Below are positions 1-4,755 of a stretch of DNA of 6,629 nucleotides, in pieces. Numbering within the stretch: position 1 is the first letter of the stretch; every line of letters starts with the position of its first letter. A program made the translations under genes and the position numbers. The stretch is from contig WQSV01000085.1 in assembly GCA_009787685.1 (NCBI GenBank), forward strand, positions 1-6,629, in the 5' to 3' direction. The notes beneath the pieces are model-generated. The model made no database searches. It was not told the origin of the DNA and saw nothing but the letters and a program-made list of their open reading frames with translations. This DNA comes from Bacillota bacterium (lineage in GTDB: Bacteria > Bacillota > Clostridia > Christensenellales > Pumilibacteraceae).

Positions 1-285
1 ACCACTTCCATCATAATAGACAAATGATGTCGCACTTTGAACATTTGTGTTAGGCACAAGGTATTGTTGAACGTTTAGATTCCATCCTTGTCCCATAAGT
101 GTGGAGTGTGGTAGAGTAGCATTCCGCTGACTATCATAAACATGACTGACTCCAAAATTAAAACTATTTGCCCCAACAACTATGTCGGGACGCTCAAATA
201 ATAATCTTCCAGTAAACACATTAACACTCGCTACTCCTGCATCGCATGAAAAATTTAATTCACTTTGATTTTTTCTGTTTTCCAT
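1..285 (-). CDS. RHS/YD-repeat-type protein, N-terminal part (runs off left edge)
   Basis: The frame is open from an ATG at 283-285 to the window edge, giving 95 N-terminal residues. A strong AAGGAGA ribosome binding site lies at 291-297, 5 bases before the start. The protein opens MENRKNQSELNF, then reads through a Gly/Val/Asn-rich beta-like stretch (VNVFTGRLLFERPD at about 22-35, then FGVSHVYDS) to MGQGWNLNVQQYL near residues 69-81. Tyr-Asp-Gly-Ser-Gly follows at the edge. From knowledge of the families, 'G.GW.LN..QYL' after a 'VNVFTG.L' strand is typical of the start of large RHS/wall-associated YD-repeat proteins of Bacillota, whose shells enclose a variable C-terminal toxin. The toxin part, if there is one, is outside the window. 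There is no hydrophobic signal peptide and no membrane segment in the visible part. It is last in a co-directional set behind a fibre and a small coiled-coil gene. The RHS call is fairly sure; a toxin role is inferred. Confidence 0.75.
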   Translation of the reverse strand, partial: MENRKNQSELNFSCDAGVASVNVFTGRLLFERPDIVVGANSFNFGVSHVYDSQRNATLPHSTLMGQGWNLNVQQYLVPNTNVQSATSFVYYDGSG

Positions 286-307
286 TTTTTTCTCCTTTTT
301 GTTGTTT

Positions 308-360
308 GGTTTTTTTAAACCACAAAGAGCAAGGCAACTTGATGTGTTGTCTTGCCTTTG
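308..360. repeat. Nested inverted repeats in the 390/285 intergenic gap
   Basis: Two inverted repeats fill this gap. The larger, 323-360, pairs CAAAG, GCAAG and CAAC with GTTG, CTTGC and CTTTG around a 7-base loop, with small bulges. The smaller, 308-321, pairs GGTTT with AAACC. The genes on both sides are on the minus strand. On that strand the large hairpin is followed only by TGGTTT and then A-rich sequence. On the plus strand it is followed by T-rich sequence. It could be a weak terminator or an mRNA-processing or stabilising hairpin between the coiled-coil gene and the RHS gene. The strand is left open for this reason. Confidence 0.45.
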
Positions 361-389
361 TTTATCGTTTTTTGTTGTTTGTTTTTTTC

Positions 390-902
390 TTATTGCTTCA
401 GTTGTTGGATTTGTTTGATTATTTCCAGTTGCGCTTGTTGAAGTTGAATGAAGTCATGTTCTGAATGTCCACTTTGAGCAAATGAATTCATCATTTCATT
501 GATTGATTGAAGTTCCTTTTGCAATGATTCAATTTGAAGCTGAGTCACTTGTTCATCATTAAAAGCACTATTACTTTCACAAGTATTTTCTTCAAAATTG
601 TTCTTGAAATGATTGTCAAAATTGGGCTGTTGTTCAAAACCAAAATTCTCTCCTGATATGAAATTATCTTGACCAAAATCCATTGATTCTTGATTGAAAA
701 ATTCTTGTGACCCTATGTAGGTTCTGGGTTCTTTGCCTTCTAGTGCCCTTAATTCCATATGTGATTCTTGAAATTTTTTGACTCGGTCAATCCAATCTGG
801 AATTATCGCCCCCATTTGGACTTGAATGCAATCTTGCGAAATGCTAAAAAGAATTTGTCGAAGTTCTGTTTGTCTTGAATTATCTTTCGAAATATTTTCC
901 AT
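390..902 (-). CDS. Unrecognised 170-residue Gln/Asn-rich coiled-coil protein
   Basis: The ATG at 900-902 has a strong AAGGAGA site at 911-917, and the gene follows the fibre gene after a gap of only 27 bases, so the two are very likely co-transcribed. I do not recognise the family. Three parts can be seen. An N-terminal region (about 10-60) is probably helical. A low-complexity middle (about 62-110) is rich in Phe, Asn, Gln, Glu and Gly (for example FGFEQQPNFDNHF). A C-terminal heptad-like region (about 115-170), rich in Gln, Leu and Ile, probably forms a coiled coil. There is no signal peptide, no membrane segment and no catalytic motif. Its place between a fibre and an RHS protein suggests a fibre-associated, chaperone or adaptor protein, but this is only inferred from position. 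The coding status is well supported by the ribosome binding site and tight spacing. Confidence 0.8.
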   Translation of the reverse strand: MENISKDNSRQTELRQILFSISQDCIQVQMGAIIPDWIDRVKKFQESHMELRALEGKEPRTYIGSQEFFNQESMDFGQDNFISGENFGFEQQPNFDNHFKNNFEENTCESNSAFNDEQVTQLQIESLQKELQSINEMMNSFAQSGHSEHDFIQLQQAQLEIIKQIQQLKQ

Positions 903-927
903 ATATTTTTTCTCCTTGTTTGCGATG

Positions 928-948
928 TTCTATAAATTTCTTATAGAA
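928..948 (-). other. Small inverted repeat overlapping the fibre stop codon
   Basis: TTCTATA and TATAGAA form a perfect 7-base inverted repeat around a 7-base spacer. It spans the TAG stop (930-932) of the fibre gene. There is no T run, so it is not a standard terminator. It may be a weak mRNA hairpin between two closely spaced genes, or chance. Confidence 0.3.
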
Positions 949-2987
949 ACTGAATCAACACTTAGCGCTGTGGTTCCAGTGTTAGTGTTTGGATTTAATT
1001 GATCTGAATTTCCATTAGAGTTTAATCTCCAAACATTTGACCCATTTGTTGACCACACCCAATTCATGTGCTGCCCTGCACCTTGCGATGTTCCTGTTTG
1101 ACCCGTTCCATAAGCGGCAACTGCATTTGCAAGAGATGTGTATCCATTATGAAATAGCGCATGTGCAACAGCAGGTGCCCCCGTTCCAACAAGATTATAT
1201 CCTGCACGAACTGGAAATTGAAACCCCCAGCGACCATTATTTCCCGTTCTGACGCTACACAATCTGACAGGACCTTGTGGTCCCTGCATGCCCTGAATAC
1301 CTTGCGGACCCGGGGGACCTTGACTTCCCGCTGGTCCTTGATTTCCTTGATGCCCTTGCGGGCCAATTGGCCCTTGATTTCCCTGCACCCCCTGTATTCC
1401 TTGAGGACCCATTGGCCCATGATCTCCTTGTCGTCCCGCAAAAGAACCTGCAAAGGCTACTGCGGAAGCAGAAGTAAATTGTGCTATCTCTCCTGATCTT
1501 AATTGAACTCCAGATATTAACACATTGACAGCGCTTGTGTTAATAATCATATCACCTGCCACGGGTGTTCTTCCAAGTCGCGTCGCCATTTGTGCTGCGG
1601 TCATGTTTGTCGCCCAAGCAGGCACCATGCTTATTCCACGAGTCCCAGCCGTTCCGTTCGCACCACGAATATTTCCTCTTGCTAAAACGGAAAAATTTCC
1701 GCTTGTCGGAATGCTATCCAAAAACCACACTGTCCCAATGGATCTGCTTGCTCCACCAATACGCACTGCACTCCCTGCTATGAGCAAATCTCCAATTTGA
1801 ACTTCCGTTCCAACATGATTTTGCAATTGCTCAATAGTGTCACACGCCACAGTAATGCTATAGATATTTCTTCCGTTTTTTCCATCATCACCTGGAATTG
1901 AAACAAGGCCAGTGTTACTATCAAATCCCTCAATGTCATCAATAGAATGACTATGTGTTCTGTTTGCCTTCACCTGATTTAGATTATCAATTCGCCCTTC
2001 AACACCAGACAAATCAACATTTGCCACACCCTCAATAACCACGCTCTCGCCATTAACCCTGACATCTTTCACTGGAACATCTATATTGCCATCAAAATCT
2101 ACTATGTCATCAATAGAGTGAGTGTGCTCCTTTTCTGCTTTTGTTTCATTAAGAGTTGATATTTGACTTTCAATTCTTGAAATTAAGCTTTGGTCAACTC
2201 CTTCAACTATTTTTTTGAATTCAAAACTTTCTTCTACTTCAAATCTATAAAAACTATTTCCAATCATATATACAGCACCCAGTTGAAAAGCATTTCCACC
2301 AACTTCTATAAAATCTTCCCCATCTCTATCTCTAAATTGATTTAATGGTCCAAGATAAGGTGCTGACTCAATTTGAAGAGATAAATCATCCAGTATTTCA
2401 TTTGCTCTTGCAAAAAACACATCATTAGTCCAACCTAGATTCACATTAGGAAGACGATTGGCATCTAGTAGTGCAGTTTTATTTAAGTTTCCAATGTTAA
2501 AAACCCGATCACGACGCCTTCCATCAAAAAAAGGTCTTATCGCTCTTGCAGATTGACTATCTTGAAAACTTCCTCCACCTCTTATCAAGTCAAATTGCCC
2601 ATTAATCTGCCAACCATTGCCTCCTTGAAACTGAATATCAACACGATTATGAACAACATTCGTTGTTGATAATGTTCCTCTCATCATTTGAAACGAGCCC
2701 AGTCTTGCAAATTTATGCCTCATTATTCTTTCATATCTAAACAAACTTCCATTTTTATCAACAACATCCCCCTCCTGATATTCAAAATTTTCATCGAAAC
2801 TTCTTATCCTTGACCTTTCTCTAATTGCTATCTCTTTGGCTCTTTCCGCACTTTCTTGTGCCTCTATTGACTTTCTTTCTGCATCAGCCGCTAAATCTAA
2901 CACATAGTTCAAATTTTCTGCATTAAGTTTAGTCACCCCATCTTGAAATCGTCTGTTGGGATTGTTTCTTTCAATTGTTCTTGTCAT
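930..2987 (-). CDS. Modular phage tail-fibre-like protein with collagen-like repeat
   Basis: 685 residues from an ATG at 2985-2987, with AAGGAGA at 2995-3001. Domains in order: a helical N-terminus (about 20-62, Ala/Glu-rich, coiled-coil-like); a beta module with QEGDVV...SLFRYE (70-86); a related module at 234-250 (FQLGAVYMIGNSFYRFE); a short coiled coil (265-285); two HxHSIDDI motifs (288-295 and 345-352) around a VKDVRVNGESVVIEGVANV segment; two beta modules (about 375-440 and 455-515) separated by short Gly-X-Y linkers (366-374 and 442-451); 18 Gly-X-Y triplets plus Gly-Pro (518-573, bases 1269-1436); and a Gly/Asn/Ala-rich C-terminal head (574-685). This order is typical of trimeric receptor-binding fibres of phages and phage-like particles of Bacillota. 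The C-terminal head is the likely binding tip. The 3' part is visibly GC-richer than the 5' part. A secreted collagen-like surface protein is less likely, as there is no signal peptide or anchor. Confidence 0.8.
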   Translation of the reverse strand: MTRTIERNNPNRRFQDGVTKLNAENLNYVLDLAADAERKSIEAQESAERAKEIAIRERSRIRSFDENFEYQEGDVVDKNGSLFRYERIMRHKFARLGSFQMMRGTLSTTNVVHNRVDIQFQGGNGWQINGQFDLIRGGGSFQDSQSARAIRPFFDGRRRDRVFNIGNLNKTALLDANRLPNVNLGWTNDVFFARANEILDDLSLQIESAPYLGPLNQFRDRDGEDFIEVGGNAFQLGAVYMIGNSFYRFEVEESFEFKKIVEGVDQSLISRIESQISTLNETKAEKEHTHSIDDIVDFDGNIDVPVKDVRVNGESVVIEGVANVDLSGVEGRIDNLNQVKANRTHSHSIDDIEGFDSNTGLVSIPGDDGKNGRNIYSITVACDTIEQLQNHVGTEVQIGDLLIAGSAVRIGGASRSIGTVWFLDSIPTSGNFSVLARGNIRGANGTAGTRGISMVPAWATNMTAAQMATRLGRTPVAGDMIINTSAVNVLISGVQLRSGEIAQFTSASAVAFAGSFAGRQGDHGPMGPQGIQGVQGNQGPIGPQGHQGNQGPAGSQGPPGPQGIQGMQGPQGPVRLCSVRTGNNGRWGFQFPVRAGYNLVGTGAPAVAHALFHNGYTSLANAVAAYGTGQTGTSQGAGQHMNWVWSTNGSNVWRLNSNGNSDQLNPNTNTGTTALSVDSVSIRNL
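1269..1436 (-). repeat. Collagen-like Gly-X-Y repeat tract within the fibre gene
   Basis: Eighteen successive Gly-X-Y triplets plus a final Gly-Pro, rich in GPQ, GIQ and GNQ units. In the DNA this is a run of imperfect 9-base repeats built on Gly, Pro and Gln codons. Such tracts form trimeric triple helices in phage fibres. Being repetitive, they are prone to change length by slippage or recombination. Confidence 0.85.
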
Positions 2988-3054
2988 GTTTGTTTCTCCT
3001 TCGTAACAAAAGTCACTTTTTATGTTCTGTATTTTTTATTTTATACACCAATCT

Positions 3055-3405
3055 CTATTTACTAGAAAATTCAATATCCTTAAATCTCTTGTTAACGCTC
3101 TTCGTCAAGCGGACAAGCTCCTCAATTCGATTGCTGACCGCATTTAAATCAAATCGAATTTTGTTTTCAATTGCGTATTGATTGGCTTTTGTGATGACGA
3201 ATTCTCGTTTTTCTTGTGAGGAGTATCCTGTGAATTTTTCGGCTTGCTCTATGTAGGGAATGATTGCATTGCCAATTTTAATGACATTTTCGGCTCGCCT
3301 TTTTGCTTTGGTGCTTTTGACTAGGCGATACAGCAAAGTGAGAGTTGTCACTAAAAAACCCAATGCCGCTGATGATATTGATAATACTACATGTATTTGT
3401 TCCAT
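3055..3405 (-). CDS. Small membrane protein, probable phage holin (LLH-like)
   Basis: The start chosen is the ATG at 3403-3405, which has an AGGTGA ribosome binding site at 3411-3416. A longer in-frame reading from a GTG at 3438 has no good site. The product is 116 residues. It opens MEQIHVV and has one hydrophobic segment (about residues 4-27, rich in Ile, Leu, Val, Ala and Ser). A basic stretch (KSTKAKRRAE) follows, then a charged amphipathic tail with an 'IIPYIEQAEKFTG-SSQEKREFVITKANQYA' pattern. One N-terminal membrane helix followed by 'AE...G..KK..V...' resembles the LLH-type phage holins, small proteins that make lesions in the cytoplasmic membrane to release endolysin. No endolysin is visible in the window, so a lysis role is not confirmed. 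It could instead be a fibre-linked membrane protein. It sits between the regulator-like gene and the fibre gene, as expected for a late module. Confidence 0.6.
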   Translation of the reverse strand: MEQIHVVLSISSAALGFLVTTLTLLYRLVKSTKAKRRAENVIKIGNAIIPYIEQAEKFTGYSSQEKREFVITKANQYAIENKIRFDLNAVSNRIEELVRLTKSVNKRFKDIEFSSK

Positions 3406-3439
3406 TTTTTTCACCTCGTCATATGTGCAATAAAACACT

Positions 3440-3454
3440 ATATCCTAAAGATAT
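3440..3454. promoter_or_regulatory. Short dyad upstream of the holin-like gene
   Basis: ATATC and GATAT form a perfect 5-base inverted repeat around CTAAA, about 35 bases upstream of the holin-like start. It could be an operator or part of a promoter for the late genes. The flanking minus-strand sequence has a weak -35-like TTGAAA or TTGCTT but no convincing -10 box. This is a suggestion only. Confidence 0.2.
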
Positions 3455-3481
3455 CATGCTTTTATTTCTTTTTTCAAGCAA

Positions 3482-3509
3482 TTTGCCCTACCCAATTGGG
3501 TAGGGCAAA
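3482..3509 (-). terminator. Perfect 28-base palindrome after the regulator-like gene
   Basis: TTTGCCCTACCC (3482-3493) and GGGTAGGGCAAA (3498-3509) are exact complements around AATT, giving a 12-bp stem. It begins 5 bases downstream of the TAA stop of the regulator-like gene (3515-3517). The strong GC-rich stem right after a stop suggests a terminator or mRNA-stabilising hairpin. The minus-strand tail is TTGCTTG rather than a clean T run, so termination may be partial. As DNA it would also be a good dyad binding site. Confidence 0.5.
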
Positions 3510-3514
3510 CTTAT

Positions 3515-3937
3515 TTATTTCACCATCAAATCATCTATCCATGAGTAATATTTATTTAGCAAATGTCTATAAACTTCATCCTCTTTTGACAATTTTTTTG
3601 CTTTCCCAATAGCAATCATATTGCACTTATAAACGAATTTTTCAACATTTGCACCTCCAACTTTTTGTGAAATTTCTTTATATGTTAACTTGTTATTTTC
3701 ATAATACAACATTTTGAAAATTTTTAAATATTTCGTTGGTCGTTTCGTGTCAGCACTAATCAAATCCATTCCTTCACACCAATTCCTAATTACTTCGTTT
3801 ATCGTATTTATCGCATTTAAAAAGTCAACTTCTTCATAATTTTTATCGAAACAATTATCCTCAGCATTTTCAAAATAATACAATGACTTTTTTTGAAAAC
3901 ACGCAATATACTGCATCATGCTATTTCTTTTGTTCAT
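3515..3937 (-). CDS. Small DNA-binding-like protein, possible phage late regulator (ArpU/sigma-like)
   Basis: The start chosen is the ATG at 3935-3937, preceded by AAGGGAG at 3944-3950. The longer reading begins with a TTG inside a terminator hairpin and is unlikely. The product is 140 residues and soluble, with no signal peptide. Residues about 35-55 are helical. The segment from about 73 (KRPTKYLKIFKMLYYENNKL) leads into TYKEISQKVGG, followed by a helix with several Lys residues. 'L.Y.E....LTYKEIS..VG' looks like the helix-turn-helix (region-4-like) end of small phage regulators such as the ArpU group, which switch on late genes. The HTH is weak by eye, and the Cys residues in the N-terminal half have no clear metal-site pattern. 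It heads the minus-strand late set, right after a regulated-looking leader, which fits a controlling role. Function is inferred; coding is well supported. Confidence 0.5.
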   Translation of the reverse strand: MNKRNSMMQYIACFQKKSLYYFENAEDNCFDKNYEEVDFLNAINTINEVIRNWCEGMDLISADTKRPTKYLKIFKMLYYENNKLTYKEISQKVGGANVEKFVYKCNMIAIGKAKKLSKEDEVYRHLLNKYYSWIDDLMVK

Positions 3938-3943
3938 AAAAAT

Positions 3944-3951
3944 CTCCCTTG
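3944..3951 (-). promoter_or_regulatory. Shine-Dalgarno site that can be masked by the leader
   Basis: AAGGGAG here decides the ATG start at 3937. Read on the minus strand, positions 3951-3945 spell CAAGGGA. This is a direct repeat of the 3' arm of the terminator hairpin just upstream (3969-3963). The 5' arm of that hairpin (TCCCTTG, 3987-3981) could therefore pair with either copy, ending transcription or hiding this ribosome binding site. Confidence 0.5.
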
Positions 3952-3956
3952 GAAAT

Positions 3957-3990
3957 AAAAAATCCCTTGTCAAAATAGAGCAAGGGATTT
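3957..3990 (-). terminator. Intrinsic terminator/attenuator in front of the regulator-like gene
   Basis: On the minus strand AAATCCCTTG (3990-3981) pairs perfectly with CAAGGGATTT (3969-3960) around an 11-base loop, and the T run continues to 3957. This is a standard intrinsic terminator, but it lies only about 20 bases upstream of the ATG of the gene transcribed in the same direction. It either insulates that gene from upstream transcription or acts as an attenuator that must be overcome. Confidence 0.75.
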
Positions 3991-4046
3991 CACAATAAGT
4001 CTTTTCTCAAAAACTACTTGTATATGTTAATTCAATGATTTATCTC

Positions 4047-4075
4047 TATATAGGATTTTAATTTAATAAAAGCAA
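4047..4075 (-). promoter_or_regulatory. Candidate promoter for the late regulator set
   Basis: On the minus strand TTGCTT (4075-4070), 17 bases of spacer and TATATA (4052-4047) form a sigma-A-like promoter. The -35 element is weak (3 of 6) and overlaps the T run of the upstream RNA terminator. A start near 4040 would give a leader of about 100 bases carrying the attenuator-like hairpin at 3957-3990. In an AT-rich region such matches can arise by chance. Confidence 0.35.
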
Positions 4076-4103
4076 AAAATGCCACCTAACTAAGAGACGG
4101 CAT
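4074..4103 (-). terminator. Intrinsic terminator of the structured RNA
   Basis: On the minus strand ATGCCGTCT (4103-4095) pairs with AGGTGGCAT (4087-4079) across a 7-base loop, with two G-T wobbles. A run of six T follows and ends at 4074. The plus-strand reading has no T run, so direction is clear. Confidence 0.75.
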
Positions 4104-4200
4104 CCAAATGACTATCTCCTAATTGTTACGACACAATCTACCTAATATAGGGGAGAATGCCGCGAGGCACTTCTACCACATTCTTCCATACTATGTAGCA
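4074..4200 (-). ncRNA. Probable structured small RNA of unknown family, about 126 nt
   Basis: A promoter (4234-4206) and a terminator (4103-4074) on the minus strand bracket about 126 bases with no ORF, and nearly every segment can pair. Stems seen: P1, 4193-4198 with 4176-4181; P2, AGTGCC-TCGC-GGCATT (4171-4156); P3, 4148-4156 with 4115-4121 (7 bp with a 2-base bulge); P4, 4133-4137 with 4122-4126 inside P3; P5, the terminator stem. The 3' arm of P2 (GGCAT) is also complementary to the 5' arm of P5 (ATGCC), so two folds compete. I do not recognise an Rfam family; it does not look like a tRNA, tmRNA or 6S RNA. It may be a free small RNA of the element or a switch-like leader for the gene set downstream. 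Confidence 0.55.
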
Positions 4201-4205
4201 CTATA

Positions 4206-4234
4206 ATCTTGCCATATTTTGCATCTTTCGTCAA
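4206..4234 (-). promoter_or_regulatory. Promoter for the structured RNA
   Basis: On the minus strand TTGACG (4234-4229, 5 of 6 consensus) is followed by a 17-base spacer and CAAGAT (4211-4206). A TGG just before that box gives an extended -10. The expected start is near 4199-4200, exactly where the paired region begins. A-rich runs upstream (4238-4255) resemble an UP-type element. Confidence 0.5.
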
Positions 4235-4242
4235 CTGTTTTT

Positions 4243-4263
4243 TTTACATTTTTTTCATGTAAA
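4243..4263. repeat. Short inverted repeat in the divergent control region
   Basis: TTTACAT (4243-4249) and ATGTAAA (4257-4263) are exact complements around TTTTTTC. The repeat lies just upstream of the RNA promoter, on the far side of its -35 box, so it could be a protein-binding dyad controlling that promoter. Nothing else supports this. Confidence 0.3.
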
Positions 4264-4438
4264 TTTAATAAGTGTTTTTGATGAAAAATATGACAATCAT
4301 AACCTTCTTGAGTCTAACCTAAACGCAGGACGGTCAATAGCAACAACCAACGATTTCAACATAATCTCCGAATTCGCCGACAATCTAGTAGACAGATTTG
4401 TCTCAGTTGTTGGCAGTTGCAAATTTAATAATGATACG
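4264..4438. other. Unassigned segment, open reading frame without a start; possible gene remnant or attP region
   Basis: No confident gene lies here. The plus-strand frame is open from 4199 to a TAA at 4541-4543 but has no ATG, and its only GTG is late and has no ribosome binding site. Its middle part reads like a protein (for example ATTNDFNIISEFADNLVD). The DNA there is GC-richer (about 40% by hand count over 4341-4400) than the 17-28% of the next 120 bases. On the minus strand an overlapping short frame ends in AIDRPAFRLDSRRL, so the protein-like look is not decisive. Small inverted repeats occur: AGACA/TGTCT at 4390-4403, and CAACAAC/GTTGTTG at 4341-4347 and 4406-4412. A decayed gene fragment or a recombinase attachment site are both possible. 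Confidence 0.25.
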
Positions 4439-4470
4439 ATTTGTCATATTGTGACGAATTTTAGCATAAA
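4439..4470 (+). promoter_or_regulatory. Candidate promoter with overlapping operator for the recombinase transcript
   Basis: TTGTCA (4441-4446, 5 of 6 consensus) is followed by an 18-base spacer and CATAAA (4465-4470, 4 of 6). The -35 box lies inside a dyad, ATTTGTCA-TATTG-TGACGAAT (4439-4459, one mismatch between arms). A repressor bound there would block the promoter. The expected start is near 4477, leading into the SHOCT-like ORF and the recombinase. Confidence 0.4.
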
Positions 4471-4535
4471 ATTTATCCCATCCCCCACAAAAAAATTTTA
4501 CCAAAAACAAAATAAAATAAATTTTAAATTGTGCT

Positions 4536-4748
4536 TTGAATAAAATAGACACAAAATTTAATAACTTTTCTATTAAAGCAACAGCCGATCTTCAAAACAA
4601 ACTGAAGGTCGGAATTTATCGTGAATTACATAGAAAGGGATTATTATCAAAAGAGCATCTTTTGATTCTAGTTGGGCCTGCGAACACAAACATTGAATCC
4701 AACAAAAAGACAACAAAAAAAAACAATAATTCAAAAGAAGAAAAATAA
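4536..4748 (+). CDS. Small SHOCT-like protein upstream of the recombinase
   Basis: A 70-residue frame whose centre reads LQNKLKVGIYRELHRKGLLSKEHLLILV (about residues 19-46). This matches the pattern 'L...IYKELH..GLLT.EQL..L' of SHOCT-type short helical domains, often found in small proteins and at protein C-termini in Bacillota and often seen near recombinases. The tail is Lys/Asn-rich and probably disordered; it contains a run of nine A (4715-4723). The only usable start is TTG at 4536-4538 and no Shine-Dalgarno site precedes it, so expression from here is uncertain. It may need an upstream frame, a weak start, or be a remnant. A 9-bp hairpin (4585-4593 with 4604-4612) lies inside it. It ends 25 bases before the recombinase ATG, so co-transcription is likely. 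Function is unknown; it could assist the recombinase. Confidence 0.5.
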   Translation: MNKIDTKFNNFSIKATADLQNKLKVGIYRELHRKGLLSKEHLLILVGPANTNIESNKKTTKKNNNSKEEK

Positions 4749-4755
4749 AACTTTA

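Noticed and set aside
246..464. Plus-strand ORF rich in Phe and Leu
   Set aside because: It is the antisense of A-rich intergenic and coding sequence; the apparent hydrophobicity comes from T runs, and it has no ribosome binding site.
930..1268. Variable region of a diversity-generating retroelement at the fibre tip
   Set aside because: The tip is Asn-rich, but there is no reverse transcriptase and no second template copy in the window, and the fold does not look like a C-type lectin by eye.
1037..1800. Several plus- and minus-strand ORFs overlapping the fibre gene
   Set aside because: They are shadow frames of the GC-richer, repeat-containing coding region; none has a ribosome binding site or a sensible protein composition.
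3406..3438. Eleven-residue N-terminal extension of the holin-like protein
   Set aside because: It relies on a GTG without a ribosome binding site; the internal ATG at 3405 has AGGTGA at good spacing.
3938..3973. Twelve-residue extension of the regulator-like protein
   Set aside because: It begins with a TTG inside the terminator hairpin and reads through the T run and Shine-Dalgarno site of the better ATG.
4074..4200. CRISPR array, tRNA or tmRNA
   Set aside because: There are no spaced direct repeats, no T-arm or CCA-type ends and no tag reading frame; the folding pattern fits none of these.
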